Origin: an uncultured Alphaproteobacteria bacterium
GTDB lineage: Bacteria; Pseudomonadota; Alphaproteobacteria; Caulobacterales; Aquidulcibacteraceae
Direction: 5' to 3'
Length of the DNA stretch: 43,893 nt
Assembly: GCA_902826245.1 (NCBI GenBank)
Contig: CADEEA010000023.1
Location: forward strand, 1 to 43,893
Shown here: in pieces, positions 1 to 7,806 of the stretch
How positions within the stretch are numbered: position 1 is the stretch's first letter
Layout: every line of letters begins with the position of its first letter
Notes under the pieces: model-generated
Database searches by the model: none
What the model was told of the DNA's origin: nothing
Seen by the model: the letters and a program-made list of their open reading frames with translations, nothing else
Position numbers and translations under genes: made by a program

Positions 1-208
1 TGCCGAACAGGATGCGGTCGCCGACCTTCACATCCATCTTGATGTACTCGCCATCCTCGTCACGGGCGCCGGGGCCGACGGCGACGACTTCGCCTTCTTG
101 CGGCTTCTCCTGGGCCGTGTCCGGTATGATAATACCGCCTTTGGTCTTTTCTTCTTCCTTCACGCGCTTCACAACAACGCGGTCCTGCAGGGGACGAAAA
201 CTCGCCAC
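1..208 (-). CDS. groES: Co-chaperonin GroES (5' part, cut by window edge)
   Basis: Reading on the minus strand gives the N-terminal 69 residues of the 10-kDa chaperonin that caps GroEL and closes its folding chamber in the cytosol. The start of the mature protein ([14 protein letters not shown]), the mobile-loop segment ([19 protein letters not shown]) and the VGDRILFG stretch at the window edge are typical. The start is GTG at 206-208, with AGGAG 7 nt upstream on the minus strand; no in-frame ATG fits. GroEL would normally follow beyond the left edge. A CIRCE element and a heat-shock-like promoter lie upstream, so HrcA and probably sigma-32 control are expected (inference). Confidence 0.97.
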   Translation of the reverse strand, partial: MASFRPLQDRVVVKRVKEEEKTKGGIIIPDTAQEKPQEGEVVAVGPGARDEDGEYIKMDVKVGDRILFG

Positions 209-271
209 GATGCTACTCCTCTTGGTTTTTCAGCTACTTGGAACTGTTTGGCTGCCGCCAGGCGGAGCGTT

Positions 272-298
272 TTAGCACTCAATGCTGATGGCTGCTAA
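272..298 (-). promoter_or_regulatory. CIRCE element (HrcA operator) of groES
   Basis: The halves TTAGCACTC and GGCTGCTAA are separated by exactly 9 nt. The left half matches the CIRCE consensus 9/9 and the right half (consensus GAGTGCTAA) 7/9. It lies just downstream of the promoter for groES, where HrcA binding would block transcription, as known for groESL operons. Confidence 0.9.
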
Positions 299-306
299 CG
301 AGCTGG

Positions 307-335
307 GATGTAGGGGGAGCGGTGCTGGCCGTCAA
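307..335 (-). promoter_or_regulatory. groES promoter (sigma-70/sigma-32-like)
   Basis: On the minus strand TTGACG (330-335) and TACATC (307-312) are 17 nt apart. The same stretch reads CTTGACG, 12 nt, CCCCCTACAT, which resembles a sigma-32 promoter (CTTGAAA / CCCCATNT). Transcription would start at about 300, so CIRCE lies at the start of the transcript. Confidence 0.65.
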
Positions 336-375
336 GAACCGCGCCGGAAAGTCTTGACATGGAAATCCGATGATT

Positions 376-392
376 ACATGTGTTGCACATGT
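376..392 (+). promoter_or_regulatory. Perfect inverted repeat, likely vapBC autoregulatory operator
   Basis: ACATGTG-TTG-CACATGT is a perfect 7-bp inverted repeat with a 3-bp spacer. It lies after a TTGACA box at 354-359 and just before or over the antitoxin start. Ribbon-helix-helix antitoxins of this family usually bind such palindromes with their toxin to repress their own operon (family knowledge; binding here is inferred). Confidence 0.65.
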
Positions 393-619
393 CAGTGATG
401 GTGCAGATACGTAATGTTCCGGCTGCATTGCACCGGCGGCTCAAGGCCCGGGCTGCGATGGCCGGCATGTCGCTGTCAGATTATTTGCTCGGGGAAATCG
501 CCGCGGCGGCTGAACGACCTACGCTCGCCGAATTGCGGGAGCGCCTGTCGGGGCGATCGGCGCACGATCTTTCCGAACCGCCAGCGTTTGCTGTTCGCGC
601 CGAGCGCGACGGGCGGTGA
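389..619 (+). CDS. vapB: VapB/FitA-type antitoxin, ribbon-helix-helix
   Basis: This small protein (76 aa from ATG 389; 73 aa from ATG 398) opens with VQIRNVPAALHRRLKARAAM, the beta strand and first helix of a ribbon-helix-helix DNA-binding domain as in FitA/StbC antitoxins. The C-terminal part (residues about 40-75, LAELRERLSGR and after) would wrap the toxin. No Shine-Dalgarno sequence is visible; with TTGACA at 354-359 the transcript would begin near 389, so the mRNA may be leaderless. The stop overlaps the toxin start by 4 bp (GTGA), the usual coupling in toxin-antitoxin operons. The exact start (380 GTG, 389 or 398) is uncertain. Confidence 0.85.
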   Translation: MSVMVQIRNVPAALHRRLKARAAMAGMSLSDYLLGEIAAAAERPTLAELRERLSGRSAHDLSEPPAFAVRAERDGR

Positions 620-1008
620 TTGTCATTGACGCTTCGGTCGCGCTCGAGGTGGTGCTGCGCACGCCTGCGGCGGCTGCGCTGGAGGAGCGCTTGTTCTCTG
701 GTGGCGAAACCCTGCATGCGCCGCACCTCATCGATATTGAGATAGCTCAGGTGCTGCGCCGTTACGCCCGCAGCGGCCAGGCGACGCCAGAGCGATGCGC
801 GGTTGCGCTGGAAGACTGGGAGGGTTTTCGGCTCACGCGATATGCACACGAGGCGCTCTTATCACGCATCTGGGCGCTTCGTGACAATATCACCGCCTAC
901 GACGCCGCCTATGTGGCGTTAGCGGAGGGGTTGGATGCGCCGTTGCTCACACGCGACGCGCGCCTCGCCAGCGCGCCTGGCTATTGCGCGAAGATCATCT
1001 TGGCGTAA
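616..1008 (+). CDS. vapC: VapC toxin, PIN-domain ribonuclease
   Basis: A 130-residue PIN-domain protein starting at GTG 616 inside the antitoxin stop. The acidic metal-binding residues are all present: D5 (VIDAS), E42 (LIDIE), D96 (AYDAAYVALAE) and D114 (LLTRDARL). PIN toxins cleave tRNA or rRNA when freed from the antitoxin; the target here cannot be read from sequence. Length and motif spacing are normal, so the gene appears intact. It converges with the RcnB-like gene, with a strong hairpin between them. Confidence 0.93.
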   Translation: MIVIDASVALEVVLRTPAAAALEERLFSGGETLHAPHLIDIEIAQVLRRYARSGQATPERCAVALEDWEGFRLTRYAHEALLSRIWALRDNITAYDAAYVALAEGLDAPLLTRDARLASAPGYCAKIILA

Positions 1009-1012
1009 AGCG

Positions 1013-1042
1013 TCGAGGGCCGCGCGACAACGCGGCCCTCGA
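1013..1042. terminator. Hairpin between convergent genes, probable bidirectional terminator
   Basis: TCGAGGGCCGCG and its exact complement form a 12-bp stem with a 6-nt loop (CGACAA), 5 bp after vapC and 6 bp before the end of the RcnB-like gene. There is no T-tract, so termination is inferred from position and stem strength. Confidence 0.6.
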
Positions 1043-1047
1043 GACCC

Positions 1048-2232
1048 TCAATAATACCCGTCTTCGTACAACAGCGCGTCGAGGATGATTCCGGTTGCGA
1101 TGGCGATCAGCAGCACGTCGCCATCGGCGTAGACGTAGCGGCATCCATAAGGCGCCGGCGGCAACCGGTAATAGAGATCCCACGGCAGATCTTGCCAATA
1201 AAGCCAGCCCGGTATCGCATAGCCAACGCTCCAGCGGCGGTGTGGGCGATGCCAGCCGTCATAGCTCCACCAGTAATAATTGCGCCCGTAATAGCCCCTC
1301 AGGATGTGGGCGTAGCCGCGGTCGAAATAATAGCCGTGGCGAATGCGCCGCCAGTCGGAATAGCGAGGGTGGTTGAAATCGCGGTGCGTGTTCCAATAGG
1401 GACGATAGCGGTTATCGTGACGGCCGCGATCCCAGTCGCGCCGCCAATGATCGTTGTCGGACCAGTCGCGCCGGCCGTGGCTGCCCCAATCGCGTCCGCC
1501 GCGTCCGCGGTCGTTTGCGCCATGGTTGTCGCCGCGGCCGCGCCCGCCGTTCCAACCGTCATGGTCGCCTCGGCCACGTCCGCGCTCACCGCTCCAACCG
1601 CCATGGTCGTCCTGGCCGCGGCCGCGTTCGCCGTTCCAGCCTTGGCCCTGACCGCGATTGCGCTCGCCTTCCCAGCCCTGGCGACGCTCGCCCTGGCCGC
1701 GTCCGTGCTCTCCGTTTGAGCCGTGCTCGCCTCGGCCGCGTTCGCCGTTCCAGCCTTGGCCTTGACCTTGACCTTGACCTTGACCGCGATTGCGTTCGCC
1801 TTCCCAACCCTGGCGACGTTCGCCCTGGCCGCGTCCGCGCTCGCCTTCTTCGCCTTGTCGCCATCCACGCCCGTCATTGCCCTGCGCCGCCGGCGTGGGC
1901 GGTGCGTTGCGACGATTGAAGCCTGGGGGAGGGGGATTATCCGGCGCGCCGCGCCCGGGGCCACCCGCCAGCTCCTCGCCGCGTGCGCCGCGCTCCTGTG
2001 CGGGCCGCCAGTTTCGCGCCTGCGGCGGTTCTGGCGGCGCGCTTGCGCGGGCGTCTTGATCGCCGCGATTGCCGCCGCGCCGCTCGCCTTCCTCGCCGCC
2101 GCGACCGCGACGGGGGTTGTCATCGTCACGCTGGCGTTCGTGCGCGCCGCGGTCGCGTTGGGCGAGCGCATCTTGCGGCGCCAAAGCGGTTGCGCCCAAA
2201 GCGGCGGCCGCCACCAAGAGTATTTTCTTCAT
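1048..2232 (-). CDS. RcnB-like secreted protein with long Gly/Arg-rich repeat region
   Basis: The protein has 394 residues from ATG 2230-2232 (GGGAG upstream; the longer frame to 2322 is not needed). A signal peptide (KKILLVAAAALGATALA, cut near ALAQ) is followed by about 240 residues of low-complexity, charged, disordered sequence built from units such as RGQGERRQGWEGERNRGQG and WNGERGRG. The last 110 residues are Tyr/Trp-rich and end with GDVLLIAIATGIILDAL, the signature of RcnB, a periplasmic protein linked to nickel/cobalt homeostasis in E. coli. No metal function is shown by the sequence. Two long direct DNA repeats (1621-1710 and 1735-1842) lie inside it. Antisense open frames here result from the repeat composition. 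Confidence 0.85.
   Translation of the reverse strand: MKKILLVAAAALGATALAPQDALAQRDRGAHERQRDDDNPRRGRGGEEGERRGGNRGDQDARASAPPEPPQARNWRPAQERGARGEELAGGPGRGAPDNPPPPGFNRRNAPPTPAAQGNDGRGWRQGEEGERGRGQGERRQGWEGERNRGQGQGQGQGQGWNGERGRGEHGSNGEHGRGQGERRQGWEGERNRGQGQGWNGERGRGQDDHGGWSGERGRGRGDHDGWNGGRGRGDNHGANDRGRGGRDWGSHGRRDWSDNDHWRRDWDRGRHDNRYRPYWNTHRDFNHPRYSDWRRIRHGYYFDRGYAHILRGYYGRNYYWWSYDGWHRPHRRWSVGYAIPGWLYWQDLPWDLYYRLPPAPYGCRYVYADGDVLLIAIATGIILDALLYEDGYY
1621..1842. repeat. Intragenic direct duplication with CCTTGA hexamer tract
   Basis: The stretch 1621-1710 is nearly repeated at 1735-1842. The second copy is 18 bp longer, matching three extra copies of the hexamer CCTTGA/CCTTGG (about 1753-1784), which encodes Gln-Gly on the minus strand. 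Changes in copy number would keep the reading frame and alter only linker length. Confidence 0.85.
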
Positions 2233-2318
2233 GCTAGAGGCTCCCGTGCGCGCCCTTGCAGGCACACCCTCGCGATCTTGAACCTGCAGCGCTTCGTCTG
2301 AACGGCGCCTGAATCGCA

Positions 2319-2951
2319 TCAAAGTGCGCGCGCCCCGCCCAGGAAAAACCTGACTGATCGGCGGACATGCTCGGAAAGCGCTTCTTGATGCAAGGCGTAG
2401 CTCTCGTCCGCGAGCGCGCGATAATGGTGCCTGGCGCGCACAAGCTCCAAGAAATACGAGGCGATCTGGTCGGCGTCCTTGATGTCAGGGCCCGCGCGCT
2501 CGAGATGCGAGGCGACAACCTTGCGGATGCGGTCTGCGCCTGTGAATACATAACGCTGCAGGAGCTGCGGGAATTTGCGCCCTTCGCCAATGACGATGCG
2601 GTAGAAGGCCAAGTTCTCGCGCGACATCAGCGCACTGAGGAAGCGCTCGCCGATCGCTTGCAGGCCTTCCTCCAGCGAAAGATGGGCCACACAAGGCGGG
2701 GCCATCGCCTCCACCATTTTTTCGTGCTGTTCCTCAGCTATGGCGAGGAAAAGGCCCTCCTTGCTGTTGAATTGCGCATAGAGCGTCGCCAGCGATCCCC
2801 CGGCGGCCCGCACGATATCGTTCACAGACGCGGCTTCGTAGCCCTTTTCCAGAAACTCCGAGCGCGCAGCAGTTTGAAAAGCTTGGCGGCGGGCGGCGCC
2901 GCGGTCAGGAGCTTTTTGGGAGGCCGAACTGGTTTGGTGAAGCCGCGCTAT
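2319..2951 (-). CDS. TetR-family transcriptional regulator (apparent ATA start)
   Basis: The frame encodes a TetR repressor. The helix-turn-helix is clear: RRQAFQTAARSEFLEKGYEA, then VNDIVRAAGGSLATLYAQF and NSKEGLFLAI. It is followed by an all-helical ligand-binding domain of about 140 residues like the AefR C-terminal type (RIVIGEGRKFPQLLQRY). The first usable standard start, GTG 2825, would remove half of the DNA-binding domain. Upstream to the in-frame stop at 2985-2987 there is no ATG, GTG or TTG, and the only CTG lies within the first helix. An ATA at 2949-2951 sits 9 nt after AAGGGAG and gives a normal 210-residue protein. Either ATA is used as a rare start or an ATG was mutated. The RcnB-like gene follows 86 bp downstream; the regulated gene is unknown. 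Confidence 0.75.
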   Translation of the reverse strand: MARLHQTSSASQKAPDRGAARRQAFQTAARSEFLEKGYEAASVNDIVRAAGGSLATLYAQFNSKEGLFLAIAEEQHEKMVEAMAPPCVAHLSLEEGLQAIGERFLSALMSRENLAFYRIVIGEGRKFPQLLQRYVFTGADRIRKVVASHLERAGPDIKDADQIASYFLELVRARHHYRALADESYALHQEALSEHVRRSVRFFLGGARAL

Positions 2952-3056
2952 CGCCTCTGTCTCCCTTCCGCTACGAGACGAGTATTACATTCAGATTACA
3001 TCAAACACGCAAGGGCTAATTACACCAAGCACCTAAGGGTTAATTGCGGTTGCCGC

Positions 3057-3545
3057 TCAGGCCGCCAGCGCCTTGTCGATCGCGCCGAGCATCATGGGCC
3101 CGAGTGGCGCTGCCTTTGGCGGGAAAGTTTCGATCACCTGGCCGTCCTTGCCGATGAGGTATTTGTGGAAGTTCCAGCGCGGCAGCGCTTCCTCGCCCAG
3201 TGCGACGCTGATCCATTTATAGAACGGGTGCCGGCGATCCTTGGAGACGATCTCGATCTTGCCGGCCATGGGGAAGGTCACGTGGTAAGAAGCATCGCAG
3301 AATTCGCGGATTTCTTTTTCTGCTCCTGGCTCCTGATGCCCGAAATCGTTGCAGGGCACGCCGATGACCACCAAGCCTTTGCCGGCCTTGGCCTCATAGA
3401 GTGATTCAAGTTCGCGATATTGCGAAGTAAAACCGCAGACGCTGGCGACGTTGACGACCAACACAGCCTTGCCGGCAAAGTCCGCCAGTTTCAGCTGGCC
3501 AGGCTCGTCGAGCTTGGAGAAAGCGAAGTCGTGTGCGCTGGTCAT
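3057..3545 (-). CDS. Glutathione peroxidase (cysteine type)
   Basis: A 162-residue thioredoxin-fold peroxidase that reduces hydroperoxides using glutathione or, in most bacterial members, thioredoxin. The catalytic tetrad is visible: C37 (VASVCGFTSQY), Q71 (CNDFGHQEPG), W124 and N125 (RWNFHKYL). The cysteine replaces the selenocysteine of animal enzymes. There is no signal peptide, so it is cytosolic. The start is ATG 3543-3545; it is divergent from ileS across 244 bp and separate from the TetR gene. C83 (EFCDASY) could act as resolving cysteine (inference). Confidence 0.95.
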   Translation of the reverse strand: MTSAHDFAFSKLDEPGQLKLADFAGKAVLVVNVASVCGFTSQYRELESLYEAKAGKGLVVIGVPCNDFGHQEPGAEKEIREFCDASYHVTFPMAGKIEIVSKDRRHPFYKWISVALGEEALPRWNFHKYLIGKDGQVIETFPPKAAPLGPMMLGAIDKALAA

Positions 3546-3789
3546 GTTCTTGACTTTTCAGGCCGAAGGCCGGGGGTTTAGCCCTGAAGATAGGCTGACG
3601 CAACAAAGGCGCCAAAACCGCAGTGGCGTCCGGGCGCAAGCAATGGTAGAGCGCATGCGTGATTTCGCGTCCGCTCCGGTTGATAGGCGCGCCTCGAATT
3701 TGAGGCCCGGCCTGCGTTGAGCCCCCAAAAATGGGCGGCGCCGCGGGACCGGGATCGTTACACCTGCTTTCCTCATTTGGAGAATGCCC

Positions 3790-6700
3790 GTGGCCGATGC
3801 GCCAAAAGACCCGCGTTCGGGTCGCGATTACCGCGAAACCGTTTTTCTGCCCGACCTGCCGGGCGATCCCTTCCCGCTGCGCGCGGGGTTGCCGGTGAAG
3901 GAGCCGGAGCGAGTGAAAAGCTGGGCCGAGATTGGGCTCTATAATTTGCTGCGCGCTGACGCGGCGGGTCGGCCGAAATTCGTGCTGCACGATGGCCCTC
4001 CGTACGCCAACGGCGCCATCCATATCGGCCACGCGGAAAACAAAATCCTGAAAGACCTCGTGGTGCGCTCGAAGCAGATGATGGGCTTCGATTGCGATTA
4101 CGTGCCGGGCTGGGACTGCCACGGGCTTCCGATTGAGTGGAAGGTCGAAGAAGACTTTCGCAAGCAGGGACGCAAGAAGCAGGACGTGCCGGCAGTCGAG
4201 TTCCGCAAAGCCTGCCGCGACTATGCCGACAAATGGATCCCGCTGCAGAAAGAAGAATTCCAACGCCTCGGCATCGAAGGCGATTGGGATCGCTATTACT
4301 CAACGATGAGCTTCGAAGCAGAAGCCGCGATCGCGGCTGAGTTTCTGCGCGTTGTGAGAACGGGGCTGGTGTATCGCGGCAGCAAGCCGGTGATGTGGAG
4401 CCCGGTGGAGCGGACGAGCTTGGCGGAAGCGGAGGTGGAGTATCAGGAGAAGACGAGCACGGCGATTTGGGTGAAGTTTCCCATCCAAGTGCGCGTCGGT
4501 TCGGTGCCTCCGCTCGCTGATCATGACGTATCAGTTGTCATCTGGACAACGACGCCTTGGACAATTCCCGGCAACCGAGCGATTTCTTATTCACGGAGCA
4601 TCAATTACGGAGTCTACCGCGTTGACAGCGTTGAGCAGGGGCTTTCGTTCGAGCCGTGGGTAAATGTGGGCGACAAGGTCGCAGTCGCGGACAAACTCGC
4701 TGAAGACGTCATGCGCGCAGCAAAAGCCGCGTCGTGGACGCGCATTGAGAGTTTCGACCCCGGCGGCGCATTTTGTAGGCATCCGTTTGTCGGCAGGGGC
4801 TACGACTTCGACGTCCCGCTTCTCCCCGGCGATCACGTCACCGACGATGCCGGCACTGGTTTTGTACACACCGCGCCCGGGCACGGGCTCGATGACTTCA
4901 ACATCTGGACGCAGAACTTCGGTCAGGAAGGCATCCCCTTCACCGTCGACGCCGACGGCAAATTCACCAAGGAAGCCCCTGGCTTCGAAGGCCTGGAAGT
5001 GATCCAGACCGAGGGCAAAAATCTCGGCAAGGACGGCCCAGCCAACAAAGCCGTCATCGACGCGCTGATCGAAGCTGGCGCGCTGCTCGCGCGTGGGCAG
5101 CTGAAGCACCAATATCCGCATTCATGGCGCAGCAAGGCGCCGCTGATCTTCCGCAACACGCCGCAATGGTTCATCGCGCTCGACAAGCCCTACAAGGAAG
5201 GCGGCGGCAAAACTCTGCGCCAAGTGGCGCTCGACGAAATCGAGCGCGTCGATTGGGGCCAGCACCGCATCGGCGATGATCGCGACCAGAACCGCATCAA
5301 GGGCATGATCGAAGACCGCCCCGATTGGCTGATCTCGCGTCAGCGCAATTGGGGCGTACCGCTGGCGATCTTCGTGAGAAAGAGCGATGGTTCGATCCTG
5401 CAGGACGATGAGGTCGATGCGCGTATCGTCGCGGCGATGAAAAAGGGCGGCGCCGATGTGTGGTGGTCTACGCCCGCACAGGAATTCCTGGGCGCGAAGC
5501 ACAAGGCCGAGGATTACGAGAAGGTCGAAGACATTCTCGACGTGTGGTTCGATTCTGGCTCGACGCATGCTTTTGTCATGGGCGACCGCGCTGCGCCGAC
5601 GCGACCTTCATTCAAAGATGCGCGCGTGCTTTATCTCGAGGGCTCCGACCAGCATCGCGGCTGGTTCCATTCCTCGCTGCTCGAAAGTTGCGCCACACGA
5701 GGGCGCGCGCCGTACGACGAGGTGATCACCTACGGCTTCACCGTCGCCGAAGACGGGCGCAAGATGTCGAAATCGCTCGGCAACGGCATCGAACCGCAAG
5801 AGTTGACCAAGCAATACGGCATCGAACCGTTTCGCTTGCTGATTGCCTCGGCCGATTATCGTGACGAACTCCGCGTCGGAAAAACCATCCTGGCGCAATC
5901 GACAGAGATGTACAGAAAGCTGCGCAATACGTTGAGATATTGTTTGGGAGCGTTGAGAGGGCTTGGGGAGGGGGAGAGGCTATCTTGGACCGCCGGCGTC
6001 CCCGCCGGCGAAGGTACGCCAATCCCACTTACGCCGGGGCATTTACCGACACCGTCGCCGGCGGGGACGCCGGCGGTCCAAGATGTGCCGCTGCTTGAGC
6101 GCTGGCTTTACCACCGCCTCTGGCAGCTCGACGCCGTCGTGCGCGAAGCCTACAGGACCTATCAATTCCGCGACGCGCTTTCCGCCATCGTCGAATTCTG
6201 CAACGTGGACTTTTCCGCCTTCTACCTCGATGTGCGCAAGGATGCGCTTTACTGCGATGCGCCGTCTTCACTGCGCCGCCGCGCCTGCCGCACCGCGATT
6301 GACGAGACGTTCTCGCGACTGACCGCGTGGCTTGCGCCGATCCTGCCGTTCACGACGGAGGAAGCCTGGCTCGTGCGTGACCCAGAGGCGAAGTCGATCC
6401 ACCTGCGGCAATTCCCGGAAACGCCCGCAAGCTGGCGGGATGAAGCGGCGGCCGAGCAAATGGCGAAGCTCCGCGAAGTCCGCAGCGCGGTGACGCAGGC
6501 GCTCGAAGAGGCGCGCGCCGCGAAGCAGATCGGCTCATCGCTGGAGGCCGCGCCCGTGGTTCACATTTTCGACGAAGAATTGCGCGCGCTCGTGCAAAGC
6601 GTGGACTTCGCCGAATTGTGCATCACCAGCGCGATCGACGTGCGGGGAGGGCCGGAGGTCGGACTCGGCGGCGGCAAGGCGCCTGTGGTGGTGACGATCG

Positions 6701-6837
6701 AAAAAGCGCCCGGCGTGAAGTGCGCGCGCTCATGGAAATATTTCGACCCCGCCACCGCCGATCCGCGCTACCCCGACATAACGCCGCGCGATGCGGAGGC
6801 TGTGTCGATGTGGGATGCGGCGCGAAGCAAGGACTAG
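3790..6837 (+). CDS. ileS: Isoleucyl-tRNA synthetase with in-frame palindromic insertion
   Basis: Charges tRNA-Ile with isoleucine in the cytosol. The class I motifs HIGH (PYANGAIHIGH, about residue 78) and KMSKS (GRKMSKSLGNG, about 658) are intact, as is the editing-domain region between them (TTTPWTIPGNRA). The start is GTG 3790, 7 nt after GGAG; ATG 3784 in the same frame has no room for a ribosome-binding site. At over 1010 residues it is longer than usual for alphaproteobacterial IleS. The extra length includes about 34 residues rich in Pro/Gly/Thr (from WTAGVPAGEG to PAGTPAVQD) encoded by the palindrome at 5982-6084, in the helical linker before the anticodon-binding domain. The stop shares a CTAG with the stop of the gene on the other strand. 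Confidence 0.98.
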   Translation: MADAPKDPRSGRDYRETVFLPDLPGDPFPLRAGLPVKEPERVKSWAEIGLYNLLRADAAGRPKFVLHDGPPYANGAIHIGHAENKILKDLVVRSKQMMGFDCDYVPGWDCHGLPIEWKVEEDFRKQGRKKQDVPAVEFRKACRDYADKWIPLQKEEFQRLGIEGDWDRYYSTMSFEAEAAIAAEFLRVVRTGLVYRGSKPVMWSPVERTSLAEAEVEYQEKTSTAIWVKFPIQVRVGSVPPLADHDVSVVIWTTTPWTIPGNRAISYSRSINYGVYRVDSVEQGLSFEPWVNVGDKVAVADKLAEDVMRAAKAASWTRIESFDPGGAFCRHPFVGRGYDFDVPLLPGDHVTDDAGTGFVHTAPGHGLDDFNIWTQNFGQEGIPFTVDADGKFTKEAPGFEGLEVIQTEGKNLGKDGPANKAVIDALIEAGALLARGQLKHQYPHSWRSKAPLIFRNTPQWFIALDKPYKEGGGKTLRQVALDEIERVDWGQHRIGDDRDQNRIKGMIEDRPDWLISRQRNWGVPLAIFVRKSDGSILQDDEVDARIVAAMKKGGADVWWSTPAQEFLGAKHKAEDYEKVEDILDVWFDSGSTHAFVMGDRAAPTRPSFKDARVLYLEGSDQHRGWFHSSLLESCATRGRAPYDEVITYGFTVAEDGRKMSKSLGNGIEPQELTKQYGIEPFRLLIASADYRDELRVGKTILAQSTEMYRKLRNTLRYCLGALRGLGEGERLSWTAGVPAGEGTPIPLTPGHLPTPSPAGTPAVQDVPLLERWLYHRLWQLDAVVREAYRTYQFRDALSAIVEFCNVDFSAFYLDVRKDALYCDAPSSLRRRACRTAIDETFSRLTAWLAPILPFTTEEAWLVRDPEAKSIHLRQFPETPASWRDEAAAEQMAKLREVRSAVTQALEEARAAKQIGSSLEAAPVVHIFDEELRALVQSVDFAELCITSAIDVRGGPEVGLGGGKAPVVVTIEKAPGVKCARSWKYFDPATADPRYPDITPRDAEAVSMWDAARSKD
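5982..6084. repeat. Family A palindromic element inside ileS
   Basis: Two perfectly complementary 30-nt arms (5982-6011 and 6055-6084, beginning ATCTTGGACCGCCGGCG) flank a 43-nt spacer. The core GGACCGCCGGCG-CC-CGCCGGC is shared with the element at 18249-18367. It lies in frame within ileS without a stop codon, so it is translated as a Pro/Gly-rich insert. This resembles in principle the Rickettsia palindromic elements, which also insert in frame in genes; no sequence relation is claimed. Confidence 0.9.
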
Positions 6838-7736
6838 CGCGCAATCGCGGAAAAACACGCGCCGGGGCCGCTCAGTCCGTGGCGTGCGAGGCAATAGGCC
6901 CGCTCGCTAGCGTCCACCGAGACGCCGACGCATTGGCGCAGCTGCTGGCGCTCCATGGCGAGGCAGTGCTGCGTCAGCGGTTCGTTGAGCAGCGCCGAGA
7001 CGCGTCGGCGCTCGCGCCCAGTCGACTCAGTGACGACAAGTGCGCCTAAAGTCAGCATGTGGTCGGTGACGGCGGCGTAAGGCGCGTTCTCGCGTCGGCG
7101 GCGCCCGCGGGGCGCGCTTGCATCGCGCCCGGCCATCGCATCCCAAAATCCTCGGCCGCCAAAATCGCTGATCTCGCTCATCGGCCGCGCCGAAACCGCC
7201 GTCACGCGCAGCCGGCCTTGCATTTCTGCTGAGAGCCGGACGCTTGCGTTTGTGCTTTCGCTGGCGGATGCGCGTTGCTGTGCGCCCGGCGAGCGTGCGA
7301 AACGTTCATAGCGCAAGCCCGCCATCGCGACGCGCGCGCCGTCGGCGCTGGCGGCGTTAAGGATGAGCTGGATGGCGTCGCCGGCGCCTCGCGGCGTACG
7401 CCGGGCGAAGCTGAGGTCGCCGCGCAATTGCGACAGAAACGGCGCGCGGCCGCTTTCGTCGGCCACACGCGCAATCCCGGAGGCGAACTCGGGCGATTGC
7501 ACTGCCGTGAGCGCGCCGTAGGCGATCCAGCCGCGGGCGACATTGCGCGGACTGTGGCGCTGCAAGCGTGCAAGCGCGGCATCGACCGCCTGTGCGCTGT
7601 CGATCTCGGAATCGAGCAGGGCGCTGACATCGCTCTGGTAAAGCGCATACGCCTCCAACGCCTCATGCACCTCGTCGGCGAAGGCGGGGGTGGCGAGCAA
7701 TGCGAACGAGGTCGCGGCGGCGAGGAGAGTGCGCAT
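6834..7736 (-). CDS. Secreted protein of unknown function
   Basis: A 300-residue protein with a clear signal peptide (RTLLAAATSFALLATPAFADE). The mature part is mostly helical and Ala/Arg-rich, with an Arg-rich patch (APRGRRRREN) in the middle and four cysteines in the last 60 residues (HCLAMERQQLRQCVG, YCLARHG, GACFS) that could form two disulfides in the periplasm. I recognise no domain. Its stop codon overlaps the ileS stop in a shared CTAG on opposite strands. It is monocistronic, followed on the other side by a short gap and the small membrane genes. Confidence 0.8.
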   Translation of the reverse strand: MRTLLAAATSFALLATPAFADEVHEALEAYALYQSDVSALLDSEIDSAQAVDAALARLQRHSPRNVARGWIAYGALTAVQSPEFASGIARVADESGRAPFLSQLRGDLSFARRTPRGAGDAIQLILNAASADGARVAMAGLRYERFARSPGAQQRASASESTNASVRLSAEMQGRLRVTAVSARPMSEISDFGGRGFWDAMAGRDASAPRGRRRRENAPYAAVTDHMLTLGALVVTESTGRERRRVSALLNEPLTQHCLAMERQQLRQCVGVSVDASERAYCLARHGLSGPGACFSAIAR

Positions 7737-7806
7737 GGGGGGCGAGTATGCGCCGAGTCTCGTTAAGGCCGCGGCTAACGGAATTGGTTAAGTAGCGGGA
7801 GTGGCG

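Noticed and set aside
1753..1784. Possible CRISPR or minisatellite array
   Set aside because: It is a short hexamer tract in coding sequence with no spacers.
1192..2301. Long plus-strand open frames opposite the RcnB-like gene
   Set aside because: They mirror the repeat codons of the minus-strand gene, lack start signals and have low-complexity Ala/Val/Pro composition.
2367..3404. 345-codon plus-strand frame opposite the TetR and peroxidase genes
   Set aside because: It spans two genes with clear families on the other strand; its own translation matches nothing and is typical of GC-rich antisense frames.
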